The notes beneath the pieces are model-generated. The model ran no database searches. It was not told the origin of the DNA and saw only the letters and a program-made list of their open reading frames with translations. Positions 33,928 to 43,574 of a DNA stretch of 64,000 bases are shown here, piece by piece. Origin of the DNA: JASHVB01 sp963780805. GTDB lineage: Bacteria; Pseudomonadota; Alphaproteobacteria; Acetobacterales; Acetobacteraceae. Position 1 is the stretch's first letter; the number at the start of each line of letters is the position of its first letter. A program made the translations under genes and the position numbers. The DNA lies in assembly GCA_963780805.1 (NCBI GenBank), contig CAWADP010000006.1:186001-250000 (forward strand), written 5' to 3'.

Positions 33928-35553
33928 TTAGAACTTCGAAACCCGCGTTTCCTTCGCGGTGATGAACTCCAGCAGCGCCGGCTTGCCCGCCTTCGTCTGC
34001 TCGATCCCACGCTGGATCGCCGCCTTGATCTGGTTCGGATCCGTCACGCGCTCCCCATAGCCGCCGAACGCCTTCGCCATGTCGGCGTAGTTGCCGGAGA
34101 TGTCGGTCGACCGGTACTTGTCGGTCGAGATCGGCATCACCTTCAGCTCGATCGCCATGGAGAAATTGTTCATCAGGCAGGACAGGATCGGAATCCGCTC
34201 GCGCACCGCGGTTTCGAAGTCCATGCCGGTGAAGCCGATCGCCGCATCGCCCCAGAAGTTGATGCAGGTCTTGTTCGGATGCACCAGCTTGGCACCCATC
34301 GCCAGTCCCAGCCCCATGCCGAGCTGCGTCGTCTTGCCCCAGCCGATATAGGACATCGGCTCGGTGGAAACCCAGAACGGAGAAATCTGGTCGCGTGGGC
34401 TGCCGGCATCATGCGTGATGATGGTGTTCTTCGGATCGGTCCCCGCCATCAGTTCCCAGATCACGCGGTACGGGCTGATCGGCGCCTCGTTCGAATTCAG
34501 CAGCGGTTGCCACTGCGCCATCCATTCTTCGCGCACGGCCTTGATCTCGGCTACCACTGCCTTGGTGTCGCGGTTGGACTTGATGGTCTGCTTCAGTTCG
34601 CCGATCAGCGCTTCCAACGTCAGCGCCGCGTCGCCCACCAGGCCGACGGTGCTGATCACGTCCTTGTTCAGGTGGTTCGGATCCAGCGTCGCGTGGACGA
34701 ACTTCTTGCCCTTGGGGAACTTGATGCCGAAGTTCGTCTCGGTGAAGGAGCATCCGATGCCGATGATCAGGTCGGCGTTCTGTACGAAATGATGCACCGG
34801 CTTCGGCACCGCGTTGCCGCCGGAACCCAGCGACAGCGGGTGGTTCTCCGGGAAGGAGCTCTTGCCGCCCAGGCTGGTGGTGACCGGCGCGCCGAGCAAT
34901 TCGGCGAACGCTCGCAGTTGTGGCCAGGCTTCCGACCATTGGACGCCGGTGCCGGCGTAGATGACCGGACGCTTGGCGGCCAGGATCGCCGCCGCCGCCT
35001 TGCGCACGTCGGCCGGATCGGGGCCGAAACGGTGGCGGCTGACGGGCGTGTAGTCGAGTTCGCCGATGTCCTCGCCCCAGAGGTCGGTGGGGATTTCCAC
35101 GATCGCCGGACCGCCGCGACCGTTGCGCAGATTGCTGAATGCGCGGCGCATGACATTCGACAATTCGCTCGGCATGGTCACCGGCTCGGCGATCTTTGCC
35201 ACGCCGCGCATCTCGCGCACAGCACTGTAGTTGGGCTCAATGTGTGCGATGCGGCGGGGATAGCCCTGAGGGATCACCAGCACCGGGACGGATTCGCTGT
35301 AGGCCTGGGCGATGCCGCCATAGGCGTTCTCGGTGCCCGGGCCGTGCTGCATGCAGAACGCGCCAATCTTCTTGCCGGAGGTGACGCGCGAGATGGCGTC
35401 GGCCATGTGCAGACCGATACGTTCCTGGCGGACGATGATCGGGCGGATATCGGCCTTGGCGGCATATTCCAGCAGGTGGTTGACGGGGTAGCCGCAGAGG
35501 ATCTCGATCCCCTCGCGCTTCATGATTTCCGCAACGGCGTCGCCGACCTTCAT
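33928..35553 (-). CDS. Thiamine diphosphate-dependent enzyme, acetolactate synthase-like
   Basis: A 541-residue ThDP enzyme. The N-terminal Pyr domain has the catalytic Glu in I-V-R-Q-E-R-I-G (about residues 39-46). A central Rossmann-like domain has P-V-I-Y-A-G-T-G-V. The C-terminal PP domain has the G-D-A-A-I-G-F-T ... N-N Mg/ThDP motif (about residues 421-450). It lacks the extra features that would identify IlvB; relatives include oxalyl-CoA decarboxylase and glyoxylate carboligase. It probably decarboxylates or condenses a 2-keto acid from the surrounding catabolic pathways. No small regulatory subunit is adjacent. Confidence 0.85.
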   Translation of the reverse strand: MKVGDAVAEIMKREGIEILCGYPVNHLLEYAAKADIRPIIVRQERIGLHMADAISRVTSGKKIGAFCMQHGPGTENAYGGIAQAYSESVPVLVIPQGYPRRIAHIEPNYSAVREMRGVAKIAEPVTMPSELSNVMRRAFSNLRNGRGGPAIVEIPTDLWGEDIGELDYTPVSRHRFGPDPADVRKAAAAILAAKRPVIYAGTGVQWSEAWPQLRAFAELLGAPVTTSLGGKSSFPENHPLSLGSGGNAVPKPVHHFVQNADLIIGIGCSFTETNFGIKFPKGKKFVHATLDPNHLNKDVISTVGLVGDAALTLEALIGELKQTIKSNRDTKAVVAEIKAVREEWMAQWQPLLNSNEAPISPYRVIWELMAGTDPKNTIITHDAGSPRDQISPFWVSTEPMSYIGWGKTTQLGMGLGLAMGAKLVHPNKTCINFWGDAAIGFTGMDFETAVRERIPILSCLMNNFSMAIELKVMPISTDKYRSTDISGNYADMAKAFGGYGERVTDPNQIKAAIQRGIEQTKAGKPALLEFITAKETRVSKF

Positions 35554-35735
35554 TGGAATACTCTCCCCCTCGGGTGGATATCGCTACCGAGGGTAGGGCT
35601 GACTGCCGCATGTGGCAACGGGCGGGGGACCGGGCGGGGGACCGGTGGGAGATCATTGCGTAGCAAGAAGATCACGCCGGAGGTTGGCGGCACGCCTCCT
35701 CGACCAGGCGACCGATGCGCGTGCGATGAATGGGG

Positions 35736-35968
35736 TGTCATTGCGAGCGCAGCGAAACAATCCACCGCGAGCAGCATGCGAACTCTCCGGGAGATTGCTT
35801 CGCTGCGCTGGCAGGGAGCAGAAATTCTCCTTCCCTTGGGGGCCCCTTGAGGGAGGGGTGCGTGCGTGCACGCCCCTCCCACAAGGGGAGGGGGTGTTCT
35901 TTCCCCTCGGATCGCCGTTTCATTCACGGCGGGTCGGCCGCCAGGCCGGTGGTCAACTCGCAATGACA
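35736..35968. repeat. Cluster of three dispersed palindromic repeats
   Basis: The 570-bp gap 35554-36124 contains no gene. It holds a gtcattgcgagcgcagc...gcttcgctgcgct hairpin (35736-35813; relatives at 55180 and 57943), a ccccttgaggga/cccacaagggg element (35838-35893) and a 40-bp ggcgggtcggccgcc...gcaatgac block (35928-35967) repeated at 52966-53005 with one mismatch. A ggccgggtcgggcccggcc palindrome follows near 36045-36070. Confidence 0.75.
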
Positions 35969-36124
35969 AATTCACCGACGGTAACCGCAGCGTCAGGACC
36001 ACCAACCGCACGATAATTGGGTAGCGGATGGCATTGGGTAGCGGATGGCCGGGTCGGGCCCGGCCATGACGAATAACGACGGTCGGGTCAGTCCCGGCGA
36101 CGACGCAAAGGTGGGGAAACAACC

Positions 36125-37747
36125 ATGAGCATGCAACAGGACGTCATCGAGGCCGACTTCATCGTGGTGGGTGCCGGCTCGGCCGGCTGTGTGATGGCCG
36201 CGCGGCTGTCGGAAGACCCAACCACCAGCGTCGTGCTGGTCGAAGCCGGCGGCGACGACTGGAACCGCTGGATCCACATCCCGCTGGGCTTCGGCAAGAC
36301 CTTCGCTGATCCCTCGGTGAACTGGTGTTACGAAACCGAGCCGGACGCCGGCGCAGGAGGGCGCAAAATCTTCTGGCCGCGCGGCAAGGTGCTGGGCGGA
36401 TCGTCCAGCATCAACGGCATGGTCTATATCCGTGGCCAGCACGAGGATTTCGACCTCTGGCGTCAGATGGGCTGCACCGGCTGGTCGGCGCAGGACGTGT
36501 TGCCGTATTTCAAGCGCGCCGAGCATCAGACGCGCGGCGCTGACCACTGGCACGAAACCGGCGGCCCGCTGGTGGTGTCCGACGTGCAGGAAGGCCATCC
36601 GCTGTGCGCGGCATTCATCCATGCCTGCAACGATCTCGGTTTCCCCACCAATCGCGATTTCAACGGAGCGTCGCAGGACGGCGTCGGCTACCACCAGACC
36701 ACCACGCGCAACGGCCGCCGGTGTTCCACCGCTGTCGGCTACCTGAAGCCGGCGACGCAGCGGCGCAACCTCCGCGTCGTCACTGGTGCGCTGGCGGAAC
36801 GCATCATCTTCGACGGCCACCGCGCCGTCGGTGTCGCCTTCCGTCAGGACGGCTTCGCGGGCACCGCGCGTGCCCGGCGCGAGGTGATCCTGTGCGGTGG
36901 CGCCATCAACTCGCCGCAGCTTCTGTTGCTGTCCGGCGTCGGGCCGCAGCAGCATCTGACCGATCTCGGCATTCCGGTCATGCACCATTTGCCCGGCGTC
37001 GGCCAGGCGATGCAGGACCACTACTCCGCGCCGATCAAGCTGAAATGTCGTTACCCGATCACGGTGAATGACATCATGCTGAGCCCGCTGAAAATGCTGC
37101 ACACTGGCCTCGAGTACTACCTCGGGCGCCGCGGTGCGATGGCGTCCATCTCCGCCCAGGTCGCCCTGTTCGCACGCACGCGGCCGGAGCTGGCAACACC
37201 CGACGTCAAGATGTCGATCTCGATCTTCAGCGCCGACCGGCCGCAGGACGGCCTGCACAAGTTCTCCGGCTTCACCATCATCGTCTATCAGCTCCGCCCG
37301 GAAAGCCGAGGCGAGATCAGGCTGAAATCGCCGCACCCGCGGGACGCGCCGGCGATCCTGGCCAATTACCTGGTCACCGAAACCGACCGCCGCACCATCA
37401 CCGACGGCTTGTTCCTGGGGCGCCGCTTGCTCGCGACGCCGCATCTGGAGCACTACGTCGCGGAGGAGTTCCTACCCGGCCCGCACGTGCAGACCGACGC
37501 GCAGATGCTGGAGCATGCGCGCAATCGTGGTGGTACGGTGTTCCATCCCACCAGCACCTGCAAGATGGGCATCGATTCGATGGCGGTAGTCGATCCCGAG
37601 CTGCGCGTGCATGGCATCGGCGGCCTTCGGGTGGTGGACGCCTCGGTGATGCCCACGGTGGTGTCAGGCAACACCAACGCCGCCACCATCATGATCGGTG
37701 AGAAGGCCGCCGACCTGGTGCGTGCGCAGATGCGGCTGGCGGCTTAG
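36125..37747 (+). CDS. GMC-family FAD oxidoreductase (choline dehydrogenase-like)
   Basis: A 540-residue flavoprotein: N-terminal Rossmann motif D-F-I-V-V-G-A-G-S-A-G-C-V (about residues 10-22), the GMC signature G-G-S-S-S-I-N-G-M-V-Y-I-R-G (about 94-107), a second GMC motif G-A-I-N-S-P-Q-L-L-L-L-S-G-V-G-P and a C-terminal G-G-T-V-F-H-P-T-S-T-C-K-M-G with the conserved His (about 465), then N-T-N-A-A. It oxidises an alcohol to an aldehyde with FAD. No signal peptide. It is followed directly by an aldolase relic. Confidence 0.92.
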   Translation: MSMQQDVIEADFIVVGAGSAGCVMAARLSEDPTTSVVLVEAGGDDWNRWIHIPLGFGKTFADPSVNWCYETEPDAGAGGRKIFWPRGKVLGGSSSINGMVYIRGQHEDFDLWRQMGCTGWSAQDVLPYFKRAEHQTRGADHWHETGGPLVVSDVQEGHPLCAAFIHACNDLGFPTNRDFNGASQDGVGYHQTTTRNGRRCSTAVGYLKPATQRRNLRVVTGALAERIIFDGHRAVGVAFRQDGFAGTARARREVILCGGAINSPQLLLLSGVGPQQHLTDLGIPVMHHLPGVGQAMQDHYSAPIKLKCRYPITVNDIMLSPLKMLHTGLEYYLGRRGAMASISAQVALFARTRPELATPDVKMSISIFSADRPQDGLHKFSGFTIIVYQLRPESRGEIRLKSPHPRDAPAILANYLVTETDRRTITDGLFLGRRLLATPHLEHYVAEEFLPGPHVQTDAQMLEHARNRGGTVFHPTSTCKMGIDSMAVVDPELRVHGIGGLRVVDASVMPTVVSGNTNAATIMIGEKAADLVRAQMRLAA

Positions 37748-38077
37748 GGTATTTTCGATCGCCGCCGTGCCGGGATCGACGTGCTGCTGATCGGCACGTT
37801 CGACCTTACCGCGGAGATGGGCATTACCGGCCAGGTGACACATCCGAAGGTGGTCGATGCCCATGCGCGCGTCGGCGCTGCGTGCAAGAAGCATGGCAAG
37901 GTTCTCGGCATGGGCGGGATCAACGACCCGGAGGGCATGAAGCGTTATCTGGGGATGGGCGCGCGCTATCTCGGCGCCGGATCGGATCAGGGTTATATCG
38001 TCGCCGGTGCCGAGGCGCGCATGGCATTGCCGCGGAAGATCGTCGCCGAGGCGGGGGCAGGCACGGGACAGCTCTAA
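37748..38077 (+). pseudogene. HpcH/HpaI-type aldolase, C-terminal remnant
   Basis: Directly after the GMC stop, the translation I-A-A-V-P-G (one frame) then I-D-V-L-L-I-G-T-F-D-L-T-A-E-M-G-I-T-G-Q (next frame) matches the last third of class II pyruvate aldolases (HpaI/GarL), ending G-Q-L. About 150 N-terminal residues, including the catalytic His and metal site, are missing, and there is a one-base deletion near 37775. A true relic. Its presence suggests the segment once encoded a sugar-acid retro-aldol pathway. Confidence 0.7.
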
Positions 38078-38118
38078 GCGCGGCCCAGCGTGCCGTTGCC
38101 TGCCATCACGACTTCTCT

Positions 38119-38172
38119 GCCACGCCATCAAGCCTCGCCACGCCATCAAGCCTCGCCACGCCATCAAGCCTC
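38119..38172. repeat. 18-bp tandem repeat, three perfect copies
   Basis: Unit gccacgccatcaagcctc at 38119-38136, 38137-38154 and 38155-38172, immediately upstream of the ribosome-binding site of the M81 peptidase gene. Confidence 0.92.
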
Positions 38173-38193
38173 CACTGCTCCGGAGTCCCGATC

Positions 38194-39663
38194 ATGCGCT
38201 TGTTCTCTGCCACCATGGCCACCGAAACCAACACATTCTCGCCGCTGCCAACCAGCCTGGCGGCCTACCGGGAAGGCGTGTTCCTCCGCCCCGGAGAGCA
38301 CCCGGAAGACACGCCACTGATGTGCACGGCCCCGCTCTGGGTCGCGCGTCGCCGTTCTGCCACGGACGGCTTCACCCTGATCGAGGGAAGCTGCTTCGCC
38401 GCCAGCCCCGCCGGCACCACCAACCGCGCCGACTACGAGTTCATGCGCGATGAAATCCTGACCCAGCTCAAAGCCGCCGTGCCGCTGGATGGCGTGTTGC
38501 TCGGGCTGCACGGAGCGATGGTGGCGCATGGCTACGATGACACCGAAGGCGATGTGATCGAGCAGGTGCGCGCGATCGTTGGCCCGGACTGTGTGATCGG
38601 TGTCGAGCTTGACCCGCACTGCCATCTCACGCTGAAGCGTGTGCGGGTTGCCGACATCATCATCCTCTACAAGGAGTTCCCGCATACCGACGTGGTGGAA
38701 CGCGCCGAGGACCTGCTGACCCTGGTCCTGCGCACCATCCGCAAACAGGTGCGCCCGGCGATGTCGCTGTACGACTGCCGGCAGATCGCCAGCTATCCAA
38801 CCACGCTGCCGCTGATGCGCGCCTTCGTGGACAAGACCGCGGCGATGGAGGGCAAGGACGGGGTGCTGTCCGTGTCCATCGGCCATTGCTTCCCCTATGC
38901 CGATGTGCCGGAACTGTCCGGCCGCATCCTGGTGATCACCGACAACGACAAGGCGCAGGCGGATCGCCTGGCGAGCGCGATCGGCCAGGAGTTCATCTCG
39001 ATGCGCGGCCGCACCGCGCCCGACTACCTGTCGGTGGAGGAAGGCATCGACGCCGCGCTCGCCTTCAACGCCAGCCCGGTCGTGATGGCCGATCCGGCCG
39101 ACAATGCCGGCGGCGGCGCGCCGTCCGACAACACCACCATCCTGCGCCGCCTGATCGAGCGCAACGTTCCGGATGCCGCGGTCGGCCCGATCTGGGACCC
39201 GATTGCCGTGCGCCTTTGTTTCGACGCCGGCGAAGGCGCCAGCTTTCCGCTGCGGCTTGGCGGCAAGATCGGCCCTACCTCCGGTGTGCCGATCGATGCG
39301 ATGGTGACCGTGACCGCGTTGAGGCGCGACTGCTGGCAGAGCTTCGGCCCCACGCAGGCGCCGCTCGGCGATTGTGCCGCGGTGCGGGTGGGCGGCGTGT
39401 CGGTGGTGCTGATCTCCAACCGCGGCCAGGCGCTGGGATTGGAACTGTTCCGTAACATGAACATCGAGCCGGGCGAACGCAAGCTGGTCGTTGTGAAGTC
39501 CACCAACCATTTCATGGCGGCGTTCGGGCCGATCGCCAAGAAGGTGATCTACGTCGATGCCGACGGCCCGCTCAGCCGCGACTACCGCCGCATCGGCTAC
39601 ACCAAGGTGCAGCGCCCGATCTGGCCGCTGGACGAGGAAACGAAGCCGGGGCTGATTCTGTAG
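38194..39663 (+). CDS. M81-family metallopeptidase (MlrC-like)
   Basis: A 489-residue member of the microcystinase C family. Metal-binding elements are E-T-N-T-F-S at the N-terminus (about residues 12-17), L-L-G-L-H-G-A-M-V-A-H-G-Y-D-D-T-E-G-D (about 104-122), D-P-H-C-H-L (about 144) and D-N-A-G-G-G-A-P-S-D-N-T. Characterised MlrC cleaves linear microcystin fragments, but most family members occur in catabolic or transport operons and act on other small peptides or amides. CGGAG lies eight bases before ATG 38194. Confidence 0.88.
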   Translation: MRLFSATMATETNTFSPLPTSLAAYREGVFLRPGEHPEDTPLMCTAPLWVARRRSATDGFTLIEGSCFAASPAGTTNRADYEFMRDEILTQLKAAVPLDGVLLGLHGAMVAHGYDDTEGDVIEQVRAIVGPDCVIGVELDPHCHLTLKRVRVADIIILYKEFPHTDVVERAEDLLTLVLRTIRKQVRPAMSLYDCRQIASYPTTLPLMRAFVDKTAAMEGKDGVLSVSIGHCFPYADVPELSGRILVITDNDKAQADRLASAIGQEFISMRGRTAPDYLSVEEGIDAALAFNASPVVMADPADNAGGGAPSDNTTILRRLIERNVPDAAVGPIWDPIAVRLCFDAGEGASFPLRLGGKIGPTSGVPIDAMVTVTALRRDCWQSFGPTQAPLGDCAAVRVGGVSVVLISNRGQALGLELFRNMNIEPGERKLVVVKSTNHFMAAFGPIAKKVIYVDADGPLSRDYRRIGYTKVQRPIWPLDEETKPGLIL

Positions 39664-39793
39664 AGCGTTCCCACCATGCCCGGGATCGTCGATCCCGCCC
39701 CCGCCGCACCGCCGGGCGCCTGCCCGCCTTGCCGCTCCCGGTCCCCCGGTCTAGAAGCCGGCTCCAAATCCCAGACGTGAACGAGAGCAATCC

Positions 39794-40360
39794 ATGAAGC
39801 AGCAGGCGAACCTGATCCGCGCCGGCCAGGTGATCGAGCATGAGGGCCGCCGCTGGACCGTGCTCAAGCAGCAGATCATCACCCCCGGCAAGGGCGGCGC
39901 CTTCATCCAGGTGGAAATGCGCGACCTCCGGTCCGGCAACAAGACCAACGAGCGCTGGCGCACCGCCGACACCGTCGAGCGGCTGATGACCGAGGAGAAG
40001 GAATACACCTACTCCTACACCGATGGCTCCAACCTGGTCCTGATGGACCCCGAGACCTACGAGGAGACCCACATCACCGCCGATCTGCTGGGAGACCTCA
40101 AGCCGTTCCTGCAGGATCAGATGACGGTGAAGGTGGACCTGGTGGAGGGCGACCCCGTCGGCATGCATCTGCCCCCCACCGTGGTGCTGGAGGTGGTGGA
40201 GGCCGACCCGGTCGTGAAGGGCCAGACCGCCGCCAGCTCCTATAAGCCGGCGCGGTTGTCGAACGGCGTGAAGACCTCGGTGCCGCCGTTCATCGAGACC
40301 GGCGAACGGATCGTGGTGCGCACCGAGGACGGCACCTACGTGGAACGCTCCAAGGGCTGA
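39794..40360 (+). CDS. efp: Elongation factor P
   Basis: 188 residues, the canonical three-domain EF-P. The N-terminal KOW-like domain carries the tip loop T-P-G-K-G-G-A-F with the Lys (about residue 34) that is modified in many bacteria and reaches the peptidyl-transferase centre to rescue polyproline stalls. The oligonucleotide-binding domains end with the E-R-I-V-V-R-T-E-D-G-T-Y-V-E-R signature. It is followed 27 bp later by the suhB-like gene, a common pairing. No epmA or epmB is in the window. Confidence 0.97.
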   Translation: MKQQANLIRAGQVIEHEGRRWTVLKQQIITPGKGGAFIQVEMRDLRSGNKTNERWRTADTVERLMTEEKEYTYSYTDGSNLVLMDPETYEETHITADLLGDLKPFLQDQMTVKVDLVEGDPVGMHLPPTVVLEVVEADPVVKGQTAASSYKPARLSNGVKTSVPPFIETGERIVVRTEDGTYVERSKG

Positions 40361-40387
40361 CACGGGCCTCGGCCCAGGACCGCGCCC

Positions 40388-41240
40388 ATGGCGCTGCGGC
40401 TCTCCCCGCACATGACCGTGATGGCCAACGCCGCCCACAAGGCGGCCCGCCGCCTGCTGCGCGACTTCGCCGAGGTCGAGCAATTGCAGGTCAGCGTGAA
40501 GGGGCCGTCGGATTTCGTCTCCCAGGCGGACATCCGGGCCGAGCAAACCCTGAAAGAGGAGCTGAACAAGGCCCGCCCCGGCTATGCCTTCCTGATGGAG
40601 GAATCCGGCGTCTCCGGGTCCGACAACTGGGCGTGGCGCTGGGTGGTGGATCCGCTGGACGGCACCACCAACTTCCTGCACGGCATGCCGCACTGGTGCG
40701 ATCAGCATCGGGCTGGAGCGGCGGTTGCCGGATGGCGGCAGCGAGCTCGCGTCGGGCCTGGTCTATGCGCCGCCGTCGGACGAGATGTTCTGGGCCGAGA
40801 AGGGTGCCGGCGCGTTCGTCAACGAGCGTCGGCTGCGGGTGTCTGCGCGGCGCGAGATGAAGGACGCCGTGTTCGCCACCGGCATTCCGTTCGCCGCGGT
40901 GGGGCAGCCGCGGCGCATCGCGTTCTCCCGCACGCTGGCGCTGCTGATGCCGCAGGTGGCGGGGGTCCGCCGGTTCGGCGCGGCGGCGCTGGACCTGGCC
41001 TGGGTGGCTGCCGGGCGGTTCGACGGGTACTGGGAACTGGGCGTGAAGCGCTGGGACATTGCCGCCGGCCTGTTGCTGGTGCGCGAGGCCGGCGGCTACG
41101 CGACGGACCCGCACGGCGCGGACCCGCGCGACACCGGCGACGTGGTGGCGGCCAATCCGCATCTGCATCCGAAGCTGCGCGAGGCGGTGCTGGCGGGGAT
41201 CGGGCGGCCGGCGGGGGCTTCACAGGCTCGGGCGGACTGA
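40388..41240 (+). pseudogene. suhB: Inositol-1-monophosphatase (SuhB-like), frameshifted
   Basis: The N-terminal part carries K-G-P-S-D-F-V-S-Q-A-D and the metal motif W-V-V-D-P-L-D-G-T-T-N-F-L-H-G-M-P-H-W-C. The remainder (I-S-I-G-L-E-R-R-L-P-D-G-G-S-E, then W-E-L-G-V-K-R-W-D-I-A-A-G, the second metal motif) is in the next frame. One extra base at about 40700 separates them. The joined 283-residue protein is a complete Mg-dependent phosphatase. Its position after efp is conserved in many alphaproteobacteria, which argues for sequencing error over real loss. Confidence 0.85.
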
Positions 41241-41339
41241 AGGCATCAGCACGACCGGGATACGCGTTGCGAACGCGCTGCCTCATTGCGACCGAACACC
41301 CGTCGCGCCTAGCGTCGTTCCTCTGGCAGGAGACGGCGC

Positions 41340-42089
41340 ATGGCGGAAAGCGGACGCGTGGTGCTGGTGACCGGCGCGCAGCAGGGGATCGGTGAGGCAA
41401 TGGCGATCGCCTTCGCCACGGCCGGCTACGACGTGGCGGTCAACTGGCTCGACAATCGGGCGGCGGCCGAGGCGGTCGCCGGCCAGGTGCGGGCGTCGGG
41501 CCAGCGCGCGCTGATGGTGCGGGCCGACGTCGGCCGGTTGGATGAGATCGCCGGCATGGTGGCCACCACGCTCGGCGGCCTGGGCCGGCTGGATGTGCTG
41601 GTGAACAATGCCGGGGTGTTCCCCCGGGTGCGGTTCCTGGACATGACCGAGGCGGATTGGGACCTGGTGGTGGACATCAACCTGAAGGGCAGCGCGTTCT
41701 GCGCGCAGGCGGCTGCCCGGGCGATGGTGGCGGCGGGACGCGGCGGGTCGATCATCAATCTCAGCTCGCGGTCGCTGGCGGGGGCGGTGCTGGGCGTGCA
41801 CTACTCGGCGACCAAGGCGGGGGTGGTCGGGATGACGCGCGCCATGGCGCTCGCGCTGGCACCGCACGGCATCAGGGTGAACGCGATCGCGCCGGGACTG
41901 ACCGATACCGCGCAGCCGCGCTACGGCAACACCGAGGCCGAGCTGCAGGAGATGGCGAAGGCCGTGCCACTGGGACGGATGGCGACGCCGGCGGAGATCG
42001 CGGCGCTGGGCGTGTTCCTGGCGTCCGGTGCCGCGAGCTACATTACGGGGCAGGTGCACCACATCAATGGCGGTGCGTATATGGGGTGA
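41340..42089 (+). CDS. Short-chain dehydrogenase/reductase
   Basis: A 249-residue classical SDR. NAD(P) motif T-G-A-Q-Q-G-I-G (about residues 11-18), N-N-A-G-V near 89, catalytic Ser in N-L-S-S-R-S, Y-S-A-T-K near 155-159 (Tyr-x-x-x-Lys) and the C-terminal Y-I-T-G-Q-V-H-H-I-N-G-G. It resembles 3-oxoacyl-ACP/glucose dehydrogenase-type SDRs; the substrate is unknown. It is 99 bp after suhB on the same strand. A perfect 16-bp palindrome (42091-42106) directly follows the stop. Confidence 0.9.
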   Translation: MAESGRVVLVTGAQQGIGEAMAIAFATAGYDVAVNWLDNRAAAEAVAGQVRASGQRALMVRADVGRLDEIAGMVATTLGGLGRLDVLVNNAGVFPRVRFLDMTEADWDLVVDINLKGSAFCAQAAARAMVAAGRGGSIINLSSRSLAGAVLGVHYSATKAGVVGMTRAMALALAPHGIRVNAIAPGLTDTAQPRYGNTEAELQEMAKAVPLGRMATPAEIAALGVFLASGAASYITGQVHHINGGAYMG

Positions 42090-42238
42090 CCGACGTTCAA
42101 ACGTCGCCTCCGGCGGTGAGCCCGGCGAGCAACATTCGATTCCGGTGAATCACCAGGTTGTGTGGACAAACCCGCGACGGCGGAATCATCAGCGCGATAC
42201 TTGTCCCTGTTTTCACGACCTGAAGAGGGGCGTGCAGT

Positions 42239-42441
42239 AGAAGGTTTTGAAACACAGATTTCACAGATTTAGGCATTCATAAGTTAGCATCTCCTATGAT
42301 CCTCATACTATGTTCCGGCTGCATTAACGGCCCAAAGAGTTACTTGGCGTTGCCGCAGTTGTGCCATACCGCCTCTATACGAGAGAGACTTCTGTGCCTT
42401 AATCCGTGAAATTTGCGAAATCTGTGTTTCAAAAATCTTCT
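42239..42441. mobile_element. MITE-like element with ~32-bp inverted ends
   Basis: The left end (from 42239: agaaggttttgaaacacag, then atttcacagattt) and the reverse complement of the right end (ending 42441: agaagatttttgaaacacag, then atttcgcaaattt) match over about 32 bp with few differences. The roughly 200-bp interior is AT-rich compared with its surroundings and has no gene. Repeats of the form cacagatttcacagatt are dispersed in many proteobacteria. The rest of the gap (42090-42644) holds nothing else I can identify. Confidence 0.6.
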
Positions 42442-42644
42442 TGACTTCCGGGGTATTGGGTTTGTCAACAGTGCCTAGGAGGCGGACACGGGTCACCCGG
42501 GTCGACCGGGTCGCCTCCACGAGGCAGGGGCATCGACATCGCGGGTTGAAACCATCATCGCGCTTTACAATAGACCCATCAGGCGAGACCCTCGCGTCCG
42601 TCCGCATCGTCGCGCCGCGGATCGCCGGCAGCGGCCCTGGCACC

Positions 42645-43574
42645 CTACCGCGTCGGCCGTGGCGGGTTCTGCGTGTAGTCGTAGAATCCCCGGTTCGTCT
42701 TCCGCCCGAGCCACCCCGCCTCGACGTACTTCACCAGCAGCGGGCACGGCCGGTACTTGGAATCCGACAGCCCCTCATACAGCACCTGCATGATCGACAG
42801 GCACGTATCCAACCCGATGAAGTCTGCCAGCTCCAGCGGTCCCATCGGATGGTTGGCGCCCAGCCGCATCGACGTATCGATCGCGCCGACCGACCCCACG
42901 CCCTCATACAGCGCGTAGACCGCCTCGTTGATCATCGGCACCAGGATGCGGTTGACGATGAACGCGGGAAAGTCCTCCGCCACCGCGGTGATCTTGCCCA
43001 GCTTGTGGGCCAGCGTCTGCACCGCCTGGAACGTTGGCTCATCGGTGGCGATACCGCGGATGATCTCCACCAGCTTCATCACCGGCACCGGGTTCATGAA
43101 GTGCATGCCGATGAACTTTTCCGGCCGGTCGGTGCTCGCGCCCAGCCGGGTGATCGAAATCGACGACGTGTTGGAAGCCAGCAGCGCCGAGGGCTTCAGA
43201 TGCGGCACCAACTGCTTGAAGACCGCCCGCTTGACGTCTTCTTTCTCGGTCGCCGCCTCGATCACCAGGTCGGCGTCGTCGAACATGCCGTAATCGGTGC
43301 CGGTATGGATGCGGGCCAGCGCCTCCATCTTGTCCTCGGGCGAGATCAGCGTGCGGTTGACCTGCCGGTCCATGTTGCGGGTCATGGTCGCCATGGCGCG
43401 GTCCAGCGCATCCGCCCTGGCGTCCAGCAAGCTGACGTCAAAGCCGGCCAGGGAGCAGACATGGGCGATGCCGTTGCCCATCTGCCCGGCGCCGATCACC
43501 CCCACGTGCGCAATCGCCGGCGGCTCGACCAGCATCGCGGTCGGGGCGGGGGCCGGCTTGACTTCGATGTTCAT
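42645..43574 (-). CDS. 3-hydroxyacyl-CoA (3-hydroxybutyryl-CoA) dehydrogenase
   Basis: 309 residues. N-terminal NAD motif V-G-V-I-G-A-G-Q-M-G-N-G-I-A (about residues 24-37). Catalytic region S-N-T-S-S-I-S-I-T and G-M-H-F-M-N-P-V-P-V-M-K-L-V-E with the catalytic His (about 156), then F-P-A-F-I-V-N-R-I-L-V-P-M. It ends R-G-F-Y-D-Y. It reversibly oxidises (S)-3-hydroxybutyryl-CoA in fatty-acid or PHB metabolism. It follows etfA without a gap, so the three genes form an operon linking acyl-CoA oxidation to electron transfer. Confidence 0.93.
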   Translation of the reverse strand: MNIEVKPAPAPTAMLVEPPAIAHVGVIGAGQMGNGIAHVCSLAGFDVSLLDARADALDRAMATMTRNMDRQVNRTLISPEDKMEALARIHTGTDYGMFDDADLVIEAATEKEDVKRAVFKQLVPHLKPSALLASNTSSISITRLGASTDRPEKFIGMHFMNPVPVMKLVEIIRGIATDEPTFQAVQTLAHKLGKITAVAEDFPAFIVNRILVPMINEAVYALYEGVGSVGAIDTSMRLGANHPMGPLELADFIGLDTCLSIMQVLYEGLSDSKYRPCPLLVKYVEAGWLGRKTNRGFYDYTQNPPRPTR

